From Phocaeicola plebeius (lineage in GTDB: Bacteria > Bacteroidota > Bacteroidia > Bacteroidales > Bacteroidaceae): DNA of 33,690 nucleotides. Below, in pieces: positions 7,974 through 16,410 of the stretch (the first letter of the stretch is position 1; every line of letters begins with the position of its first letter). The translations under genes were made by a program, and so were the position numbers. The stretch spans positions 1 to 33,690 of the forward strand of contig NZ_QSQT01000035.1 of assembly GCF_003437535.1 (NCBI RefSeq), written 5' to 3'. The notes below the pieces were generated by a model, which did no database searches, was not told the origin of the DNA, and was given only the letters and a program-made list of their open reading frames with translations.

Positions 7974-8006
7974 GCCGGAACAGACGGAAAATCCGCCAGT
8001 TCCGGC
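7974..8006 (-). terminator. Hairpin with U-tract between fucI and fucA
   Basis: Arms GCCGGAAC (7974-7981) and GTTCCGGC (7999-8006), with extra pairing inside (CGG/CCG), are followed in the minus direction by TTTTATTT. It resembles an intrinsic terminator inside the operon. It may cause partial termination or protect the upstream fucI message. Confidence 0.6.
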
Positions 8007-8019
8007 AGCGTAAAATTGA

Positions 8020-9792
8020 TTATTTATAGATAGGTCCGTAATTTTGACATGCTCTGTAATCAGCACCTTCCTTATCCATACCAAAGGCATTCCATGCAGC
8101 AGGGCGGAAAATCTTATCATCTTCCACATTGTGCATACATACCGGTATGCGAAGGATAGAAGCGAGCGTAATCAAATCCTGACCTATATGTCCGTAGCTG
8201 ATGGCACCGTGATTGGCTCCCCAGTTGTTCATTACAGAATATACATCCTTGAAGGCAGGTTTATCGCACAAACGAGGTACAAACCAAGTAGTAGGCCATG
8301 TACGGTCAGTACGTTCATCAAGCAGCTTATGGATTTCCGGATCAATTTCTACCGTCCATCCTTCAGCAATCTGAAGCACCGGACCCAGTCCCTTAATCAG
8401 ATTCAAGCGGCTCATGGTCACAGGCATACCGCCTTTTGACAGGAAGTTAGAAGAGAAACCACCGCCACGGAAATAATCCCGGTTAGCAGGATACCATGTA
8501 GTAGCTTCCAAGCATTTTTCAACCTCAGCTTCTGTAATCTCCCATGACGGTTTCATGGTCGGATTACCTTCTGCATCAGTCTGCTGGCCGGTACCATCCA
8601 GAGTAGTAGCTCCAGAGTTAATCAAATGGATAATACCATTCTTTGCCAGTCCGGTCAACTCCTTACCAGTCACACGTTTCACAGCTTCCGGGCTCCAATA
8701 AGTACGTACGTCAGAGAAAATCTGTGCACGGTTAGTCAGCAAATGACCGAAGAGCATAGCTACTCCGTTGCAGGCGTCATTTTCAGTAGCCAGCACATAA
8801 GCTTCACGAATACCGTTCCAGTCGAAAGAAGTATTCAGCAAGGCTTCAGAGAAGTCACCGTTCGGGTAGAAGTCCGTCCACTGACGCTGTCCCTGAAAAC
8901 CAGCCGCAATGGCATTGTGACCAAGTGCTTCTTCTTTGAATCCCATTTCCTTCAACTTCGGGTTACCTTTCATCAAGTCGCGCATGATAATGGTCATCTT
9001 CACAATGAAATCCCAATCAGCATCTTTTTCCGCACGTGTCTTAGTCTTGGCTTCTACATTGAAATCCTTTCCTTCATTTTTCTTGCAGTATTTTTCAGTC
9101 CAAGCCATCGCTTTGGCGTATTCTTCCTTATCGTAAATTCCTTCCGTCATACGGCGAATGATTTCCGTCAAATCTACAGACTCACAGCGCATACCCAAAT
9201 ATTCCTGGAAGAAATCCGGATTTACAATTGAACCGGCAATACCCATAGACACGCTACCCATAGAAAGGTAAGATTTGCCTCTCATCGTAGCCACTGCCTG
9301 AGCCGCACGGGCAAAACGCAAAATTTTTTCTGCCACATCGGCCGGAATAGTATTATCTTCAATATCCTGTACATCACGTCCGTAAATACCAAATGCCGGC
9401 AAACCTTTTTGTGCATGCCCAGCCAGAACTGCAGCCAGGTATACGGCACCCGGTCTTTCCGTACCGTTAAATCCCCATACTGCTTTCGGGTAATACGGAT
9501 TCATATCCATTGTTTCTGCTCCATAACACCAACAAGAAGTGACTGTAATGGTAGCTCCTACGCCTTCACGCTCAAATTTTTCGGCACAAGCTGCGCTTTC
9601 AGCCACACGACCGATGGTAGAATCTGCAATAGCACATTCCACCGGACTACCATCACCGTTTCTCAAATTAGAAGAAATAAGTTCTGCTACGGCTTTGGCC
9701 AAATTCATCGTCTTTTCTTCAAGGCTTTCACGCACGCCACCCTGACGTCCGTCTATAGTGGGACGAATCCCAATTTTCGGGTAATTTTTCAT
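8020..9792 (-). CDS. fucI: L-fucose isomerase
   Basis: This Mn-dependent ketol isomerase converts L-fucose to L-fuculose, the first intracellular step. It is closely similar to E. coli FucI along its whole length: P4[12 protein letters not shown]84[13 protein letters not shown]106[13 protein letters not shown], and a C-terminus ending [12 protein letters not shown]. The metal ligands fall at the same numbers as in E. coli: E337 (ATEND), D361 (SDVRTYWSP) and H527 (GANHG; H528 in E. coli). The frame is open upstream to 9855, but the ATG used here gives 590 residues, the normal family length. It lies 111 bp downstream of fucR. Confidence 0.96.
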   Translation of the reverse strand: MKNYPKIGIRPTIDGRQGGVRESLEEKTMNLAKAVAELISSNLRNGDGSPVECAIADSTIGRVAESAACAEKFEREGVGATITVTSCWCYGAETMDMNPYYPKAVWGFNGTERPGAVYLAAVLAGHAQKGLPAFGIYGRDVQDIEDNTIPADVAEKILRFARAAQAVATMRGKSYLSMGSVSMGIAGSIVNPDFFQEYLGMRCESVDLTEIIRRMTEGIYDKEEYAKAMAWTEKYCKKNEGKDFNVEAKTKTRAEKDADWDFIVKMTIIMRDLMKGNPKLKEMGFKEEALGHNAIAAGFQGQRQWTDFYPNGDFSEALLNTSFDWNGIREAYVLATENDACNGVAMLFGHLLTNRAQIFSDVRTYWSPEAVKRVTGKELTGLAKNGIIHLINSGATTLDGTGQQTDAEGNPTMKPSWEITEAEVEKCLEATTWYPANRDYFRGGGFSSNFLSKGGMPVTMSRLNLIKGLGPVLQIAEGWTVEIDPEIHKLLDERTDRTWPTTWFVPRLCDKPAFKDVYSVMNNWGANHGAISYGHIGQDLITLASILRIPVCMHNVEDDKIFRPAAWNAFGMDKEGADYRACQNYGPIYK

Positions 9793-9861
9793 GTTTCGAT
9801 TATTTATAAAGTTAATGTTATCTATTTTCTTTTCAAACCAGGCAAGTTCATCCATGCTGAA

Positions 9862-9871
9862 CTGTGCTGAA
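9862..9871 (-). promoter_or_regulatory. Possible FucR site in the fucR-fucI gap
   Basis: TTCAGCACAG (minus strand), immediately followed by a second TTCAGCA, recurs in the fucR leader at 10904-10913. The shared context is TAG(C)TTCAGCACAG. It may be a FucR operator, giving fucI its own control; this is inference only. Confidence 0.35.
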
Positions 9872-9903
9872 GCTACGGCATAATAATATTCATTCTTCCA
9901 TTC

Positions 9904-10890
9904 TTATACCGAATTTCGAAGATGCACTTCTGTCGGCAAGAACTCTTGTACGCTTTCACCTGTAAGGATGAAACTTGCAGCCTTCCGTCCCATTTCCTCC
10001 CAATTAATACTGAGAGCGGTAATTCCTTCGTCTATCACCTCGTATGCCGGCGTATCGTTATAAGCTATCAGTCCGAAATCAACTCCACATTTCAAACCGT
10101 TCTGTCGGCTTCGCTTAATCACATTCACCACGTCCGTCTGACGAATAACGATGTACACAACACCTTTTTCTACCTCTTGTATATCTTCCTCATTCACCAC
10201 TTCACCTACAAAATGGTGATCCTCGCAATAAGTCTCAAAACTTTGTACGGAGGTTTGTGGATGCTTGGATTCCTGAGGCAACTGGAATACGATTTTACGG
10301 TAACGCTCCAGACGAGCAGTCAGCTGAGTCAGGGCTTTATAAAAAGCATCGTCAAAATTCTGGCAAATATAGGAGTGATTTCCTTTCTCAAACTTACCGA
10401 AATCAAGCAGCAGAAGACGGGAAGAAGGAATCTTATCAAACAAAGGAGAAAACTTCTCATTGTCAAAGTTCATCACCACATAATAATTATACCGTCCTAT
10501 GGCTTCGCATAGAATAGTATTAAAAATATGTTCATTATATTGATGAAACCAGAGATCTACCTTGTACGATACAGAAAGTTTCTTGACAAAACTATTATAT
10601 AAGGTATTCTTGAAAGGAGAATATTCGTCCAGCAACAAAAAAATCTTTTCTTTCCGGTTGGTTACATAGTACCCCTTACCGGGAGTAGAATCTATCAGTT
10701 TTCGCTCACGCAAATCCGCAAAGGCTTTGAATACGGTATCTCGCGACACATGATAAGTCTTACTCAATGCATTGATGGAAGGCAGACTCGTATCAGTGCG
10801 ATACTTTCCTACCAAAATATCCTGCTCGATGAGATCCGACAGCTGCTTCACTTTGGTAGACTGTTGCCCGAATTTTATATTCTTTTCCAT
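9904..10890 (-). CDS. fucR: Fucose-responsive repressor, GntR-type
   Basis: An N-terminal GntR winged helix (residues 14-76: L34TDTSLPSI-like segment, Y46HVSRDTVFKAFADL, G71KGYYV wing) is joined to a C-terminal sugar-sensing domain of the LacI/periplasmic-binding type (about 85-328; ends with GLIAYNDTPAYEVIDEGITALSIN-like LacI features). In B. thetaiotaomicron FucR represses the fuc operon and L-fucose relieves it; the same role is likely here because fucI, fucA, fucK and fucP follow. Length is 328. A TACTTTTG -7 box lies about 60 bp upstream. Confidence 0.88.
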   Translation of the reverse strand: MEKNIKFGQQSTKVKQLSDLIEQDILVGKYRTDTSLPSINALSKTYHVSRDTVFKAFADLRERKLIDSTPGKGYYVTNRKEKIFLLLDEYSPFKNTLYNSFVKKLSVSYKVDLWFHQYNEHIFNTILCEAIGRYNYYVVMNFDNEKFSPLFDKIPSSRLLLLDFGKFEKGNHSYICQNFDDAFYKALTQLTARLERYRKIVFQLPQESKHPQTSVQSFETYCEDHHFVGEVVNEEDIQEVEKGVVYIVIRQTDVVNVIKRSRQNGLKCGVDFGLIAYNDTPAYEVIDEGITALSINWEEMGRKAASFILTGESVQEFLPTEVHLRNSV

Positions 10891-10903
10891 ATCAATACTT
10901 TAT

Positions 10904-10913
10904 CTGTGCTGAA
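10904..10913 (-). promoter_or_regulatory. Possible FucR site in the fucR leader
   Basis: TTCAGCACAG on the minus strand, 14 bp before the fucR ATG and downstream of the presumed start of transcription, is shared with the fucR-fucI gap. A repressor bound here would block elongation or initiation of the operon. Confidence 0.35.
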
Positions 10914-10951
10914 CTATCCTGATACAAAGGAACAGATTTTATACAAGACCA

Positions 10952-10959
10952 CAAAAGTA
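10952..10959 (-). promoter_or_regulatory. -7 box of the fuc operon promoter
   Basis: TACTTTTG on the minus strand matches TAnnTTTG exactly. No clear -33 TTTG was seen. The predicted leader before fucR is about 55 nt. Confidence 0.5.
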
Positions 10960-11001
10960 TTATCTATGTTTAAGAACAGATTATAGAAAAAAAGCATAAA
11001 A

Positions 11002-11030
11002 AAAGAGATTACCACGATGGCAATCTCTTT
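11002..11030 (-). terminator. Terminator of the tRNA operon
   Basis: Arms AAAGAGATT (11002-11010) and AATCTCTTT (11022-11030) form a 9-bp stem just past tRNA-Lys, followed in the minus direction by a T tract (11001 downward). Confidence 0.8.
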
Positions 11031-11033
11031 TCG

Positions 11034-11106
11034 TACACCCTCAGGGATTCGAACCCTGGACCCACTGATTAAGAGTCAGTTGCTCTACCAACTGAGCTAA
11101 GAGTGC
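11034..11106 (-). tRNA. tRNA-Lys (anticodon CTT)
   Basis: The cloverleaf is complete. The acceptor is GCACTCT with AGGGTGT (two G-U pairs) and the discriminator is A73. The anticodon loop CTCTTAA lies between ACTGA and TCAGT, and the T-arm is CAGGG-TTCGAAT-CCCTG. CCA is not encoded. It is the last tRNA of a three-gene operon. Confidence 0.95.
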
Positions 11107-11121
11107 ATTCAAACTTTCTGG

Positions 11122-11193
11122 AGGTTCCTGGCGGATTCGAACCGCCGTACACGGTTTTGCAGACCGCTGACTAAGCCACTCATCCAAGGAACC
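11122..11193 (-). tRNA. tRNA-Cys (anticodon GCA), copy 2
   Basis: The acceptor is GGTTCCT with AGGAACC, and the discriminator is U73, the cysteine identity base. The anticodon loop CTGCAAA lies in GCGGT/ACCGT, and the T-arm is GGCGG-TTCGAAT-CCGCC. It is identical to the neighbouring copy. CCA follows directly in the DNA (11121-11119), unlike in the other two tRNAs here. Confidence 0.95.
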
Positions 11194-11218
11194 AGAAGTT
11201 CTCTCTTTCTAATTTGCG

Positions 11219-11290
11219 AGGTTCCTGGCGGATTCGAACCGCCGTACACGGTTTTGCAGACCGCTGACTAAGCCACTCATCCAAGGAACC
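11219..11290 (-). tRNA. tRNA-Cys (anticodon GCA), copy 1
   Basis: The 72-nt sequence is the same as that of the next tRNA downstream. The base after the discriminator is C, but the triplet is CGC, so CCA must be added by enzyme. It is the first tRNA of the operon, about 29 nt after the predicted start of transcription. Confidence 0.95.
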
Positions 11291-11325
11291 GATGTCCGCT
11301 GCACTTGTTTTTCTCAAATGCGTTG

Positions 11326-11355
11326 CAAAGGTACAACTATTTTTTAAACCTGCAA
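11326..11355 (-). promoter_or_regulatory. Promoter of the Cys-Cys-Lys tRNA operon
   Basis: The -7 box TACCTTTG (11333-11326) matches the consensus exactly. TTG at 11355-11353 sits 19 bp upstream as the -33 element. Confidence 0.65.
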
Positions 11356-11421
11356 TACCTGAAGAAAGGAAATTGCATTTTTCTTTACAAAAACGACTTT
11401 TTACCCCCTTTTACCTCCTCT

Positions 11422-11429
11422 TATCTTTG
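11422..11429 (+). promoter_or_regulatory. -7 box of the rfbA-rfbC promoter
   Basis: TATCTTTG lies 54 bp before the rfbA ATG. A pyrimidine-rich, T-rich segment lies upstream but no clear -33 TTTG. It is divergent from the tRNA promoter. Confidence 0.55.
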
Positions 11430-11483
11430 AGTTCTCGCAAAAAACAGCTTTCTTTGCAGAAAACCAACTTAAATACAACAGAA

Positions 11484-12377
11484 ATGAAAGGTATTGTTCT
11501 TGCCGGAGGTTCAGGCACCCGCCTCTACCCCATTACAAAAGGAGTTTCCAAACAACTTCTTCCTGTTTTCGACAAACCCATGATTTATTATCCCATATCC
11601 GTCCTGATGTTAGCAGGAATACGTGACATCCTGATTATTTCTACTCCCTATGATTTGCCGGGATTCCGCAGACTGCTAGGCGATGGAAGTGATTTCGGAG
11701 TACACTTTGAATATGCAGAACAACCTTCCCCCGACGGATTGGCACAGGCTTTTCTTATTGGAGAAAAGTTTATCGGCAATGACGCAGCCTGCCTGGTATT
11801 AGGAGATAATATCTTCCATGGCAACAGCTTCACCGTCATGCTGAAAGAAGCCGTACGTATGGCCGAAGAAGAAGGAAAAGCTACCGTATTCGGTTACTGG
11901 GTAAGTGACCCGGAACGTTACGGAGTGGCAGAATTCGACAAAGAAGGAAACTGTCTCTCCATTGAAGAGAAGCCACAGCATCCTAAATCAAACTATGCCG
12001 TAACGGGACTTTATTTCTATCCTAACAAGGTCGTAGAAGTAGCCAAACACATCAAACCCTCCGCACGCGGAGAACTGGAAATTACCACCGTTAACCAGCA
12101 TTTCCTGGCCGATGGTGAACTGAAAGTGCAGACTTTAGGTCGAGGATTTGCCTGGCTGGATACTGGTACACACGATTCATTGGCTGAAGCATCCACTTAC
12201 ATCGAAGTCATCGAAAAACGCCAGGGCCTGAAAGTAGCCTGCCTGGAAGGCATTGCCCTGCGACAAGGATGGATTACCCCTGAAAAGATGCGTGAACTGG
12301 CTCAACCGATGCTGAAGAACCAGTACGGCCAATATCTATTGAAGGTAATTGACGAATTGCAGAGAAACAACCAATAA
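11484..12377 (+). CDS. rfbA: Glucose-1-phosphate thymidylyltransferase
   Basis: The enzyme makes dTDP-glucose from dTTP and glucose 1-phosphate, the first step of dTDP-L-rhamnose synthesis for surface polysaccharides. The N-terminus carries the nucleotidyltransferase signature G7[10 protein letters not shown] and the KPMIYYP segment; the downstream motifs [44 protein letters not shown] and [15 protein letters not shown] are those of RmlA. Length from this ATG is 297 (family about 290-300). The frame is open further upstream but only unrelated residues would be added. rfbC follows directly. Confidence 0.96.
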   Translation: MKGIVLAGGSGTRLYPITKGVSKQLLPVFDKPMIYYPISVLMLAGIRDILIISTPYDLPGFRRLLGDGSDFGVHFEYAEQPSPDGLAQAFLIGEKFIGNDAACLVLGDNIFHGNSFTVMLKEAVRMAEEEGKATVFGYWVSDPERYGVAEFDKEGNCLSIEEKPQHPKSNYAVTGLYFYPNKVVEVAKHIKPSARGELEITTVNQHFLADGELKVQTLGRGFAWLDTGTHDSLAEASTYIEVIEKRQGLKVACLEGIALRQGWITPEKMRELAQPMLKNQYGQYLLKVIDELQRNNQ

Positions 12378-12398
12378 ATGATTTTTCATCATATAAAA

Positions 12399-12974
12399 AT
12401 GGAAGTAATAAAGACAGAGATTGAAGGAGTGGTCATCATTGAACCTCGCCTGTTTAAAGATGAAAGAGGTTACTTTTTTGAATCTTTTTCCCAAAGAGAT
12501 TTTGACAAACAGGTACGCACCATTCATTTTGTACAAGACAATGAAAGTAAATCCAGTTACGGAGTATTGCGTGGACTGCATTTCCAGAAACCACCCTTTG
12601 CACAAAGCAAGCTGGTAAGGGTCATAAAAGGAGCCGTACTGGATGTGGCGGTAGATATACGAAAAGGCTCTCCGACATTCGGACAGCACGTAGCCGTGGA
12701 ACTGACAGAAGACAACCACCGCCAGTTTTTCATTCCACGCGGATTTGCTCACGGGTTCAGCGTATTGAGCGACGAAGTTATTTTCCAGTACAAATGTGAT
12801 AACTTCTATGCACCTCAAAGCGAGGGAGCCATTGCCTGGAACGATCCGGCACTGAAAATTGACTGGAGAATTCCTACGGAGAAGGTCATCCTTTCAGAAA
12901 AAGACAAACACCATCCTCTATTGGCCGATGCGGAATGGCTGTTTGATTATCATGAAGATTTATACAAAGAGTAA
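12399..12974 (+). CDS. rfbC: dTDP-4-dehydrorhamnose 3,5-epimerase
   Basis: The enzyme epimerises dTDP-4-keto-6-deoxyglucose at C3 and C5 to the L-rhamno form. The cupin-fold protein has 191 residues from the ATG chosen. L57RGLHFQ contains the catalytic His (H61), with R58 nearby; Y131 (IFQYKCDNFY) fits the catalytic tyrosine, and the usual motifs VLDVAVDIRKGSPTFG, IPRGFAHGF and W147NDPAL are present. An in-frame ATG immediately after the rfbA stop (12378) would add seven residues; the internal Met matches the family N-terminus better. A strong terminator follows within 6 bp. The remaining pathway genes rfbB and rfbD are not in this window. Confidence 0.94.
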   Translation: MEVIKTEIEGVVIIEPRLFKDERGYFFESFSQRDFDKQVRTIHFVQDNESKSSYGVLRGLHFQKPPFAQSKLVRVIKGAVLDVAVDIRKGSPTFGQHVAVELTEDNHRQFFIPRGFAHGFSVLSDEVIFQYKCDNFYAPQSEGAIAWNDPALKIDWRIPTEKVILSEKDKHHPLLADAEWLFDYHEDLYKE

Positions 12975-12979
12975 GCATA

Positions 12980-13020
12980 AAAAAATCCCCGGGTCGTTCA
13001 ATGCAACCCGGGGATTTTTT
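12980..13020. terminator. Bidirectional terminator between rfbC and the nitrilase fusion
   Basis: Arms AAAAAATCCCCGGGT (12980-12994) and ACCCGGGGATTTTTT (13006-13020) give a 15-bp A/T-flanked GC-rich stem, with a U-tract in both directions. It serves the convergent genes on each side. Confidence 0.92.
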
Positions 13021-13039
13021 ATGCCTTTTATTTTACTCT

Positions 13040-14593
13040 TCAATTATTTTCCAACGCATTCTTCTTCATACGAAGTTCATACAAGTCGTTACGACGGTCG
13101 CGCAGATTACGTACGCTTCCGTAAGTATGAAGTGCATTCAGCAAATCCAGGTCAATATCTGAAACCAGAATCATTTCCGTATTCGGAGTAGCTTCCGCAC
13201 GTTTTCCGTCGGTCGGGAAGGCAAAGTCACAAGGAGTAAAGACTCCCGACTGCGCATACTGGATGTCCATATTATGCACACGAGGAAGGTTACCCACACT
13301 TCCGGCAATAACCACAAAACATTCGTTTTCGATGGCACGTGCCTGCGCACATACACGTACACGTGAATATCCGTTCTGCGTATCGGTCAGGAACGGAACA
13401 AACAGAATTTGCATGCCCTGATCTGCCATCAGACGAGACAGTTCCGGGAATTCCACGTCATAACATATCAACACACCGATTTTAGCACAGTCGGTTTCAA
13501 AGGTCTGTACTCTTTTTCCTCCACTCAATCCCCAGCTCTTTACTTCATCGGGAGTGACATGAATCTTTTCGTACATCTCGTATGTTCCGTCACGACGGCA
13601 AAGGAAACCTACATTATAAAGACCACCATCTTCCTTCACATAAGGCATACTACCGGTAATGATGTTGATGTTGTGCTTGATGGCCAGATTAATGAAACGG
13701 TCTCTGATTTCCTCCGTGTACTGTGCCAATGCACGAATAGACTGAGCCTCACCCATGTGATTGAATTTTGCCATCAGCGGTGCATTAAAATATTCAGGGA
13801 ACAGCACGAAATCGCTCTTGTAGCCCGATACGGCATCGATAAAAAACTCTACCTGCTCAAACACATCATCCAGCGTCTGATATGAACGCATCTGCCATTG
13901 CACCAGTCCGACTCTCACCGTCGTCTTTTTATCCACAAACGAGTCTGTAGGCGGCTGATAATAAATATTATCCCATTGAAGCAAAGTCGCACAGTGCTTT
14001 GACTCCTCGTCGTTCGGAAGGTAATTACGCATCACTCTGCGAACATGAAAGTCATTGGAGAGTTGGAAAGTCAGTACCGGGTCATAAATTTCACGCGAAC
14101 GGACTTTCTCTATATACTCCTTCGGGCGCATCTGGTCTGCATATTTGTAATAGTTGGGGATTCGGCCACCAAACATGATGGCTTTCAGGTTCAACTTTTC
14201 ACACAACTCCTTGCGATACTCATACATACGACGCGCCAAGCGTAATCCACGATATTCCGGATGAATAAACACCTCAATACCATACAAAATATTACCTTTC
14301 GGATTATGCGTATTGAAAGTCTCATTTCCGGTCACCTTGGCATAGGTATGATCACCTTTCACCATATCATAATCTACGATAATGGAAAGTGCACACCCCA
14401 CTATCTTATCATCTACAACCGTTACAATCTGTCCTTCGGGAAAAATACTGATTAGTTTCTCAATTTGTTCGTGTGTCCAGAACACATCTTTATCTGCATA
14501 TACGCGGGTAAACGACTGGGCAAGCTGTGCGTAGTCTTCAATCTGCAAGTTTCGAAGCTCTACTTTGTTAATCTTCTTTTGAGTCGATTCCAT
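13040..14593 (-). CDS. GNAT acetyltransferase fused to carbon-nitrogen hydrolase
   Basis: This 517-residue fusion has two domains. Residues about 10-190 are GNAT-like (I106EVFIHPEYRGLRLARRMYEYR is the acetyl-CoA-binding segment). Residues about 225-500 are a nitrilase-superfamily amidohydrolase with the full Glu-Lys-Cys triad: E267 (LFPEYF), K343 (YEKIHVTPDE) and C377 (LICYDVEFPE). The fusion is widespread in Bacteroidetes, but its substrate is unknown; an amide of a small metabolite or polyamine is plausible. A TACTTTTG box at 14630-14623 is its likely promoter. It stands alone, convergent with rfbC and divergent from the symporter. Confidence 0.9.
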   Translation of the reverse strand: MESTQKKINKVELRNLQIEDYAQLAQSFTRVYADKDVFWTHEQIEKLISIFPEGQIVTVVDDKIVGCALSIIVDYDMVKGDHTYAKVTGNETFNTHNPKGNILYGIEVFIHPEYRGLRLARRMYEYRKELCEKLNLKAIMFGGRIPNYYKYADQMRPKEYIEKVRSREIYDPVLTFQLSNDFHVRRVMRNYLPNDEESKHCATLLQWDNIYYQPPTDSFVDKKTTVRVGLVQWQMRSYQTLDDVFEQVEFFIDAVSGYKSDFVLFPEYFNAPLMAKFNHMGEAQSIRALAQYTEEIRDRFINLAIKHNINIITGSMPYVKEDGGLYNVGFLCRRDGTYEMYEKIHVTPDEVKSWGLSGGKRVQTFETDCAKIGVLICYDVEFPELSRLMADQGMQILFVPFLTDTQNGYSRVRVCAQARAIENECFVVIAGSVGNLPRVHNMDIQYAQSGVFTPCDFAFPTDGKRAEATPNTEMILVSDIDLDLLNALHTYGSVRNLRDRRNDLYELRMKKNALENN

Positions 14594-14622
14594 AATTTCG
14601 TTAAATTATTTTTTCACGGACA

Positions 14623-14630
14623 CAAAAGTA
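14623..14630 (-). promoter_or_regulatory. -7 box of the GNAT/nitrilase gene
   Basis: TACTTTTG on the minus strand fits TAnnTTTG exactly, 29 bp before the ATG. Confidence 0.5.
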
Positions 14631-14676
14631 ATCATTTCTCCAGGCAGGGTGTATCATTTATTCAGGATTATTATAC

Positions 14677-14684
14677 TATCTTTG
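14677..14684 (+). promoter_or_regulatory. -7 box of the symporter gene
   Basis: TATCTTTG lies 18 bp before the symporter ATG, so the leader is short. It is divergent from the box at 14623-14630. Confidence 0.5.
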
Positions 14685-14702
14685 CTCCAAAAGGTCAACG
14701 AT

Positions 14703-15896
14703 ATGAAAAAGATTAAACTAGGCCTCCTGCCACAAATTCTGATTGCCATCGCACTGGGTATTGCCGCCGGAACGGTTTCACCGGAACTTCCCGTACGCGT
14801 GTTCGTGACATTCAACGCATTGTTCAGCCAGTTCCTGAATTTTATCATTCCGCTTATCATCGTCGGACTGGTTACTCCCGCCATTGCCGATATTGGGAAA
14901 GGTGCCGGGAAGATGCTGGTAGCCACTGTACTTCTGGCTTACGGAGCCACACTGTTCTCCGGTTTTCTTTCATTCGGTGTAGGAGAAACCTTCTTTCCTG
15001 ACCTTATTACCCGAAATATTCCTTTATCCGAAATCAGTGAGGCCAAAGGTGTTACCCCTTTCTTCACGGTAGCCATTCCGGAACCTCTCAACGTGATGAC
15101 TGCCCTCGTTATGGCATTTACTGTCGGACTGGGACTGGCACACCTGGATACAAATTACTTGAAAAATGCATGCAACGACTTCAAGGAAATCATTGTCAAG
15201 ACTATACAGGCTGTCATACTTCCCCTGCTTCCGATTTACATCTTTGGAATCTTCTTCAACATGACTCACTCCGGACAAGTATTCCACGTGCTGGCTGTCT
15301 TTGTCAAGATTATCGGAATCATCTTCCTTCTGCATATTTTCCTGCTGATATTCCAATACTGCATCGCCGGAATGTTCGTGGGCAAGAATCCGTTCCGCCT
15401 GTTAGCAAGAATGATGCCGGCCTACTTTACGGCATTAGGTACACAGTCATCGGCCGCTACGATTCCCGTCACCCTGAAACAGACTATACAAAACGGAGTG
15501 AATGAAGGTATTGCCGGATTTGTCATCCCTCTGTGTGCCACCATCCATCTGTCCGGAAGTACCATGAAGATTGTGGCCTGTGCCCTGGCCTTGATGATGA
15601 TGCAGGACATTCCCTACGATTTCCAGATGTTCGCCGGATTCATCTTTATGTTAGGAGTAACAATGGTAGCTGCGCCGGGAGTCCCGGGAGGTGCCATCAT
15701 GGCCTCGCTCGGTATCCTGTCGTCCATGCTGGGATTCGATGAGAATGCACAGGCACTGATGATTGCTCTTTACATTGCCATGGACAGTTTCGGCACTGCT
15801 TGCAATGTAACTGGTGATGGCGCACTGGCTCTGCTCATTGACAAATGGTTCGGGAATTCGAAGACGAATACGTCCAGTACATTCCCTCAAAACTGA
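14703..15896 (+). CDS. Dicarboxylate/amino acid:cation symporter (DAACS family)
   Basis: A secondary transporter of the GltP/DctA/SstT superfamily, 397 residues, imports glutamate-, serine- or C4-dicarboxylate-like substrates with Na+ or H+. Family signatures are the serine-rich hairpin G-T-Q-S-S-A-A-T-I-P (near 255), the hairpin AAPGVPGGAIMAS, and the substrate helix MDSFGTACNVTGDGALALLID near the C-terminus. Eight hydrophobic segments plus two re-entrant loops can be drawn. The ATG was chosen because it starts the conserved KLGLLPQILIAIALGI helix; an upstream in-frame ATG at 14649 precedes the promoter box. The aspartate common in glutamate carriers (NMDG) is replaced by NVTGD, so substrate is open. 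Confidence 0.87.
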   Translation: MKKIKLGLLPQILIAIALGIAAGTVSPELPVRVFVTFNALFSQFLNFIIPLIIVGLVTPAIADIGKGAGKMLVATVLLAYGATLFSGFLSFGVGETFFPDLITRNIPLSEISEAKGVTPFFTVAIPEPLNVMTALVMAFTVGLGLAHLDTNYLKNACNDFKEIIVKTIQAVILPLLPIYIFGIFFNMTHSGQVFHVLAVFVKIIGIIFLLHIFLLIFQYCIAGMFVGKNPFRLLARMMPAYFTALGTQSSAATIPVTLKQTIQNGVNEGIAGFVIPLCATIHLSGSTMKIVACALALMMMQDIPYDFQMFAGFIFMLGVTMVAAPGVPGGAIMASLGILSSMLGFDENAQALMIALYIAMDSFGTACNVTGDGALALLIDKWFGNSKTNTSSTFPQN

Positions 15897-15904
15897 CCGT
15901 AATC

Positions 15905-16333
15905 CTACTTACTACAATTCAGCGACTTACGAAAAACAGGAAGTCGCTTTATCACATGTCCAAGGGCTATAACTATGGTTATAACTCCTATTTTATAATG
16001 CCATAATCCCAACAGAGAGTTTGTCCCATTTATACCCAATAGTGCGAGACCTGTGACCGACAGCAATAAAAATATGACAGAGAGGACAGCTGTAACTTTA
16101 CTCTTACTGCCTATTCCCTTTTTTATAATCCCTTTATACCATTCCAAGTGCATTGCCACATGGAATATTACGGCTATAAGAAATAATATACTACCCAAAA
16201 CATGAAACACAGCCCAGTTATGCCAGATTTCATGACTGCTACCATGTCCAGCCACATGCAAACCAAATCCTGAAATGGCTGACACAATAAATACAACTAT
16301 CAATATCCAGTCAATTACAAAAATTCTTTTCAT
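15905..16333 (-). CDS. DUF4405-type membrane protein, cytochrome b-like
   Basis: A four-helix membrane protein of 142 residues (helices about 5-26, 38-62, 78-100, 112-130). Histidines suited to haem ligation lie in or by the helices: H26, H44, H58, H62, H112 and H126, with a periplasmic-looking H30GSSHEIWHNW loop. This resembles DUF4405 proteins and small b-type cytochromes, but haem binding has not been shown from sequence. It follows a Crp/Fnr-type regulator on the same strand after 77 bp, where a weak -7-like box (GACCTTTG, 16364-16357) might give it its own promoter. A redox role with that regulator is an inference. Confidence 0.72.
   Translation of the reverse strand: MKRIFVIDWILIVVFIVSAISGFGLHVAGHGSSHEIWHNWAVFHVLGSILFLIAVIFHVAMHLEWYKGIIKKGIGSKSKVTAVLSVIFLLLSVTGLALLGINGTNSLLGLWHYKIGVITIVIALGHVIKRLPVFRKSLNCSK
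15921..15950 (+). terminator. Terminator of the symporter, inside the 3' end of the opposite gene
   Basis: Arms AGCGACTT (15921-15928) and AAGTCGCT (15941-15948) with a 12-nt loop and TTTAT after them read correctly only on the plus strand. It overlaps the last codons of the convergent DUF4405 gene. Confidence 0.5.
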
Positions 16334-16410
16334 ACATTTCCGTTTTTATTACGCGACAAAGGTCACTACTTTATTGGAAATGGACGATAACAATTGTAAA
16401 GAAATGGAGT

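Noticed and set aside
9817..9835. Separate strong promoter directly before fucI
   Set aside because: A TTTG and a TAACTTTA-like box can be placed 19 bp apart, but they leave almost no leader before the ATG, so this was not listed as a feature.
9793..9855. Upstream start for fucI giving 611 residues
   Set aside because: The extra 21 residues have no match in FucI, and the internal ATG gives the normal length and the conserved N-terminus.
11292..11483. N-terminal extension of rfbA
   Set aside because: It begins next to tRNA-Cys, runs through the likely promoter and adds residues foreign to RmlA.
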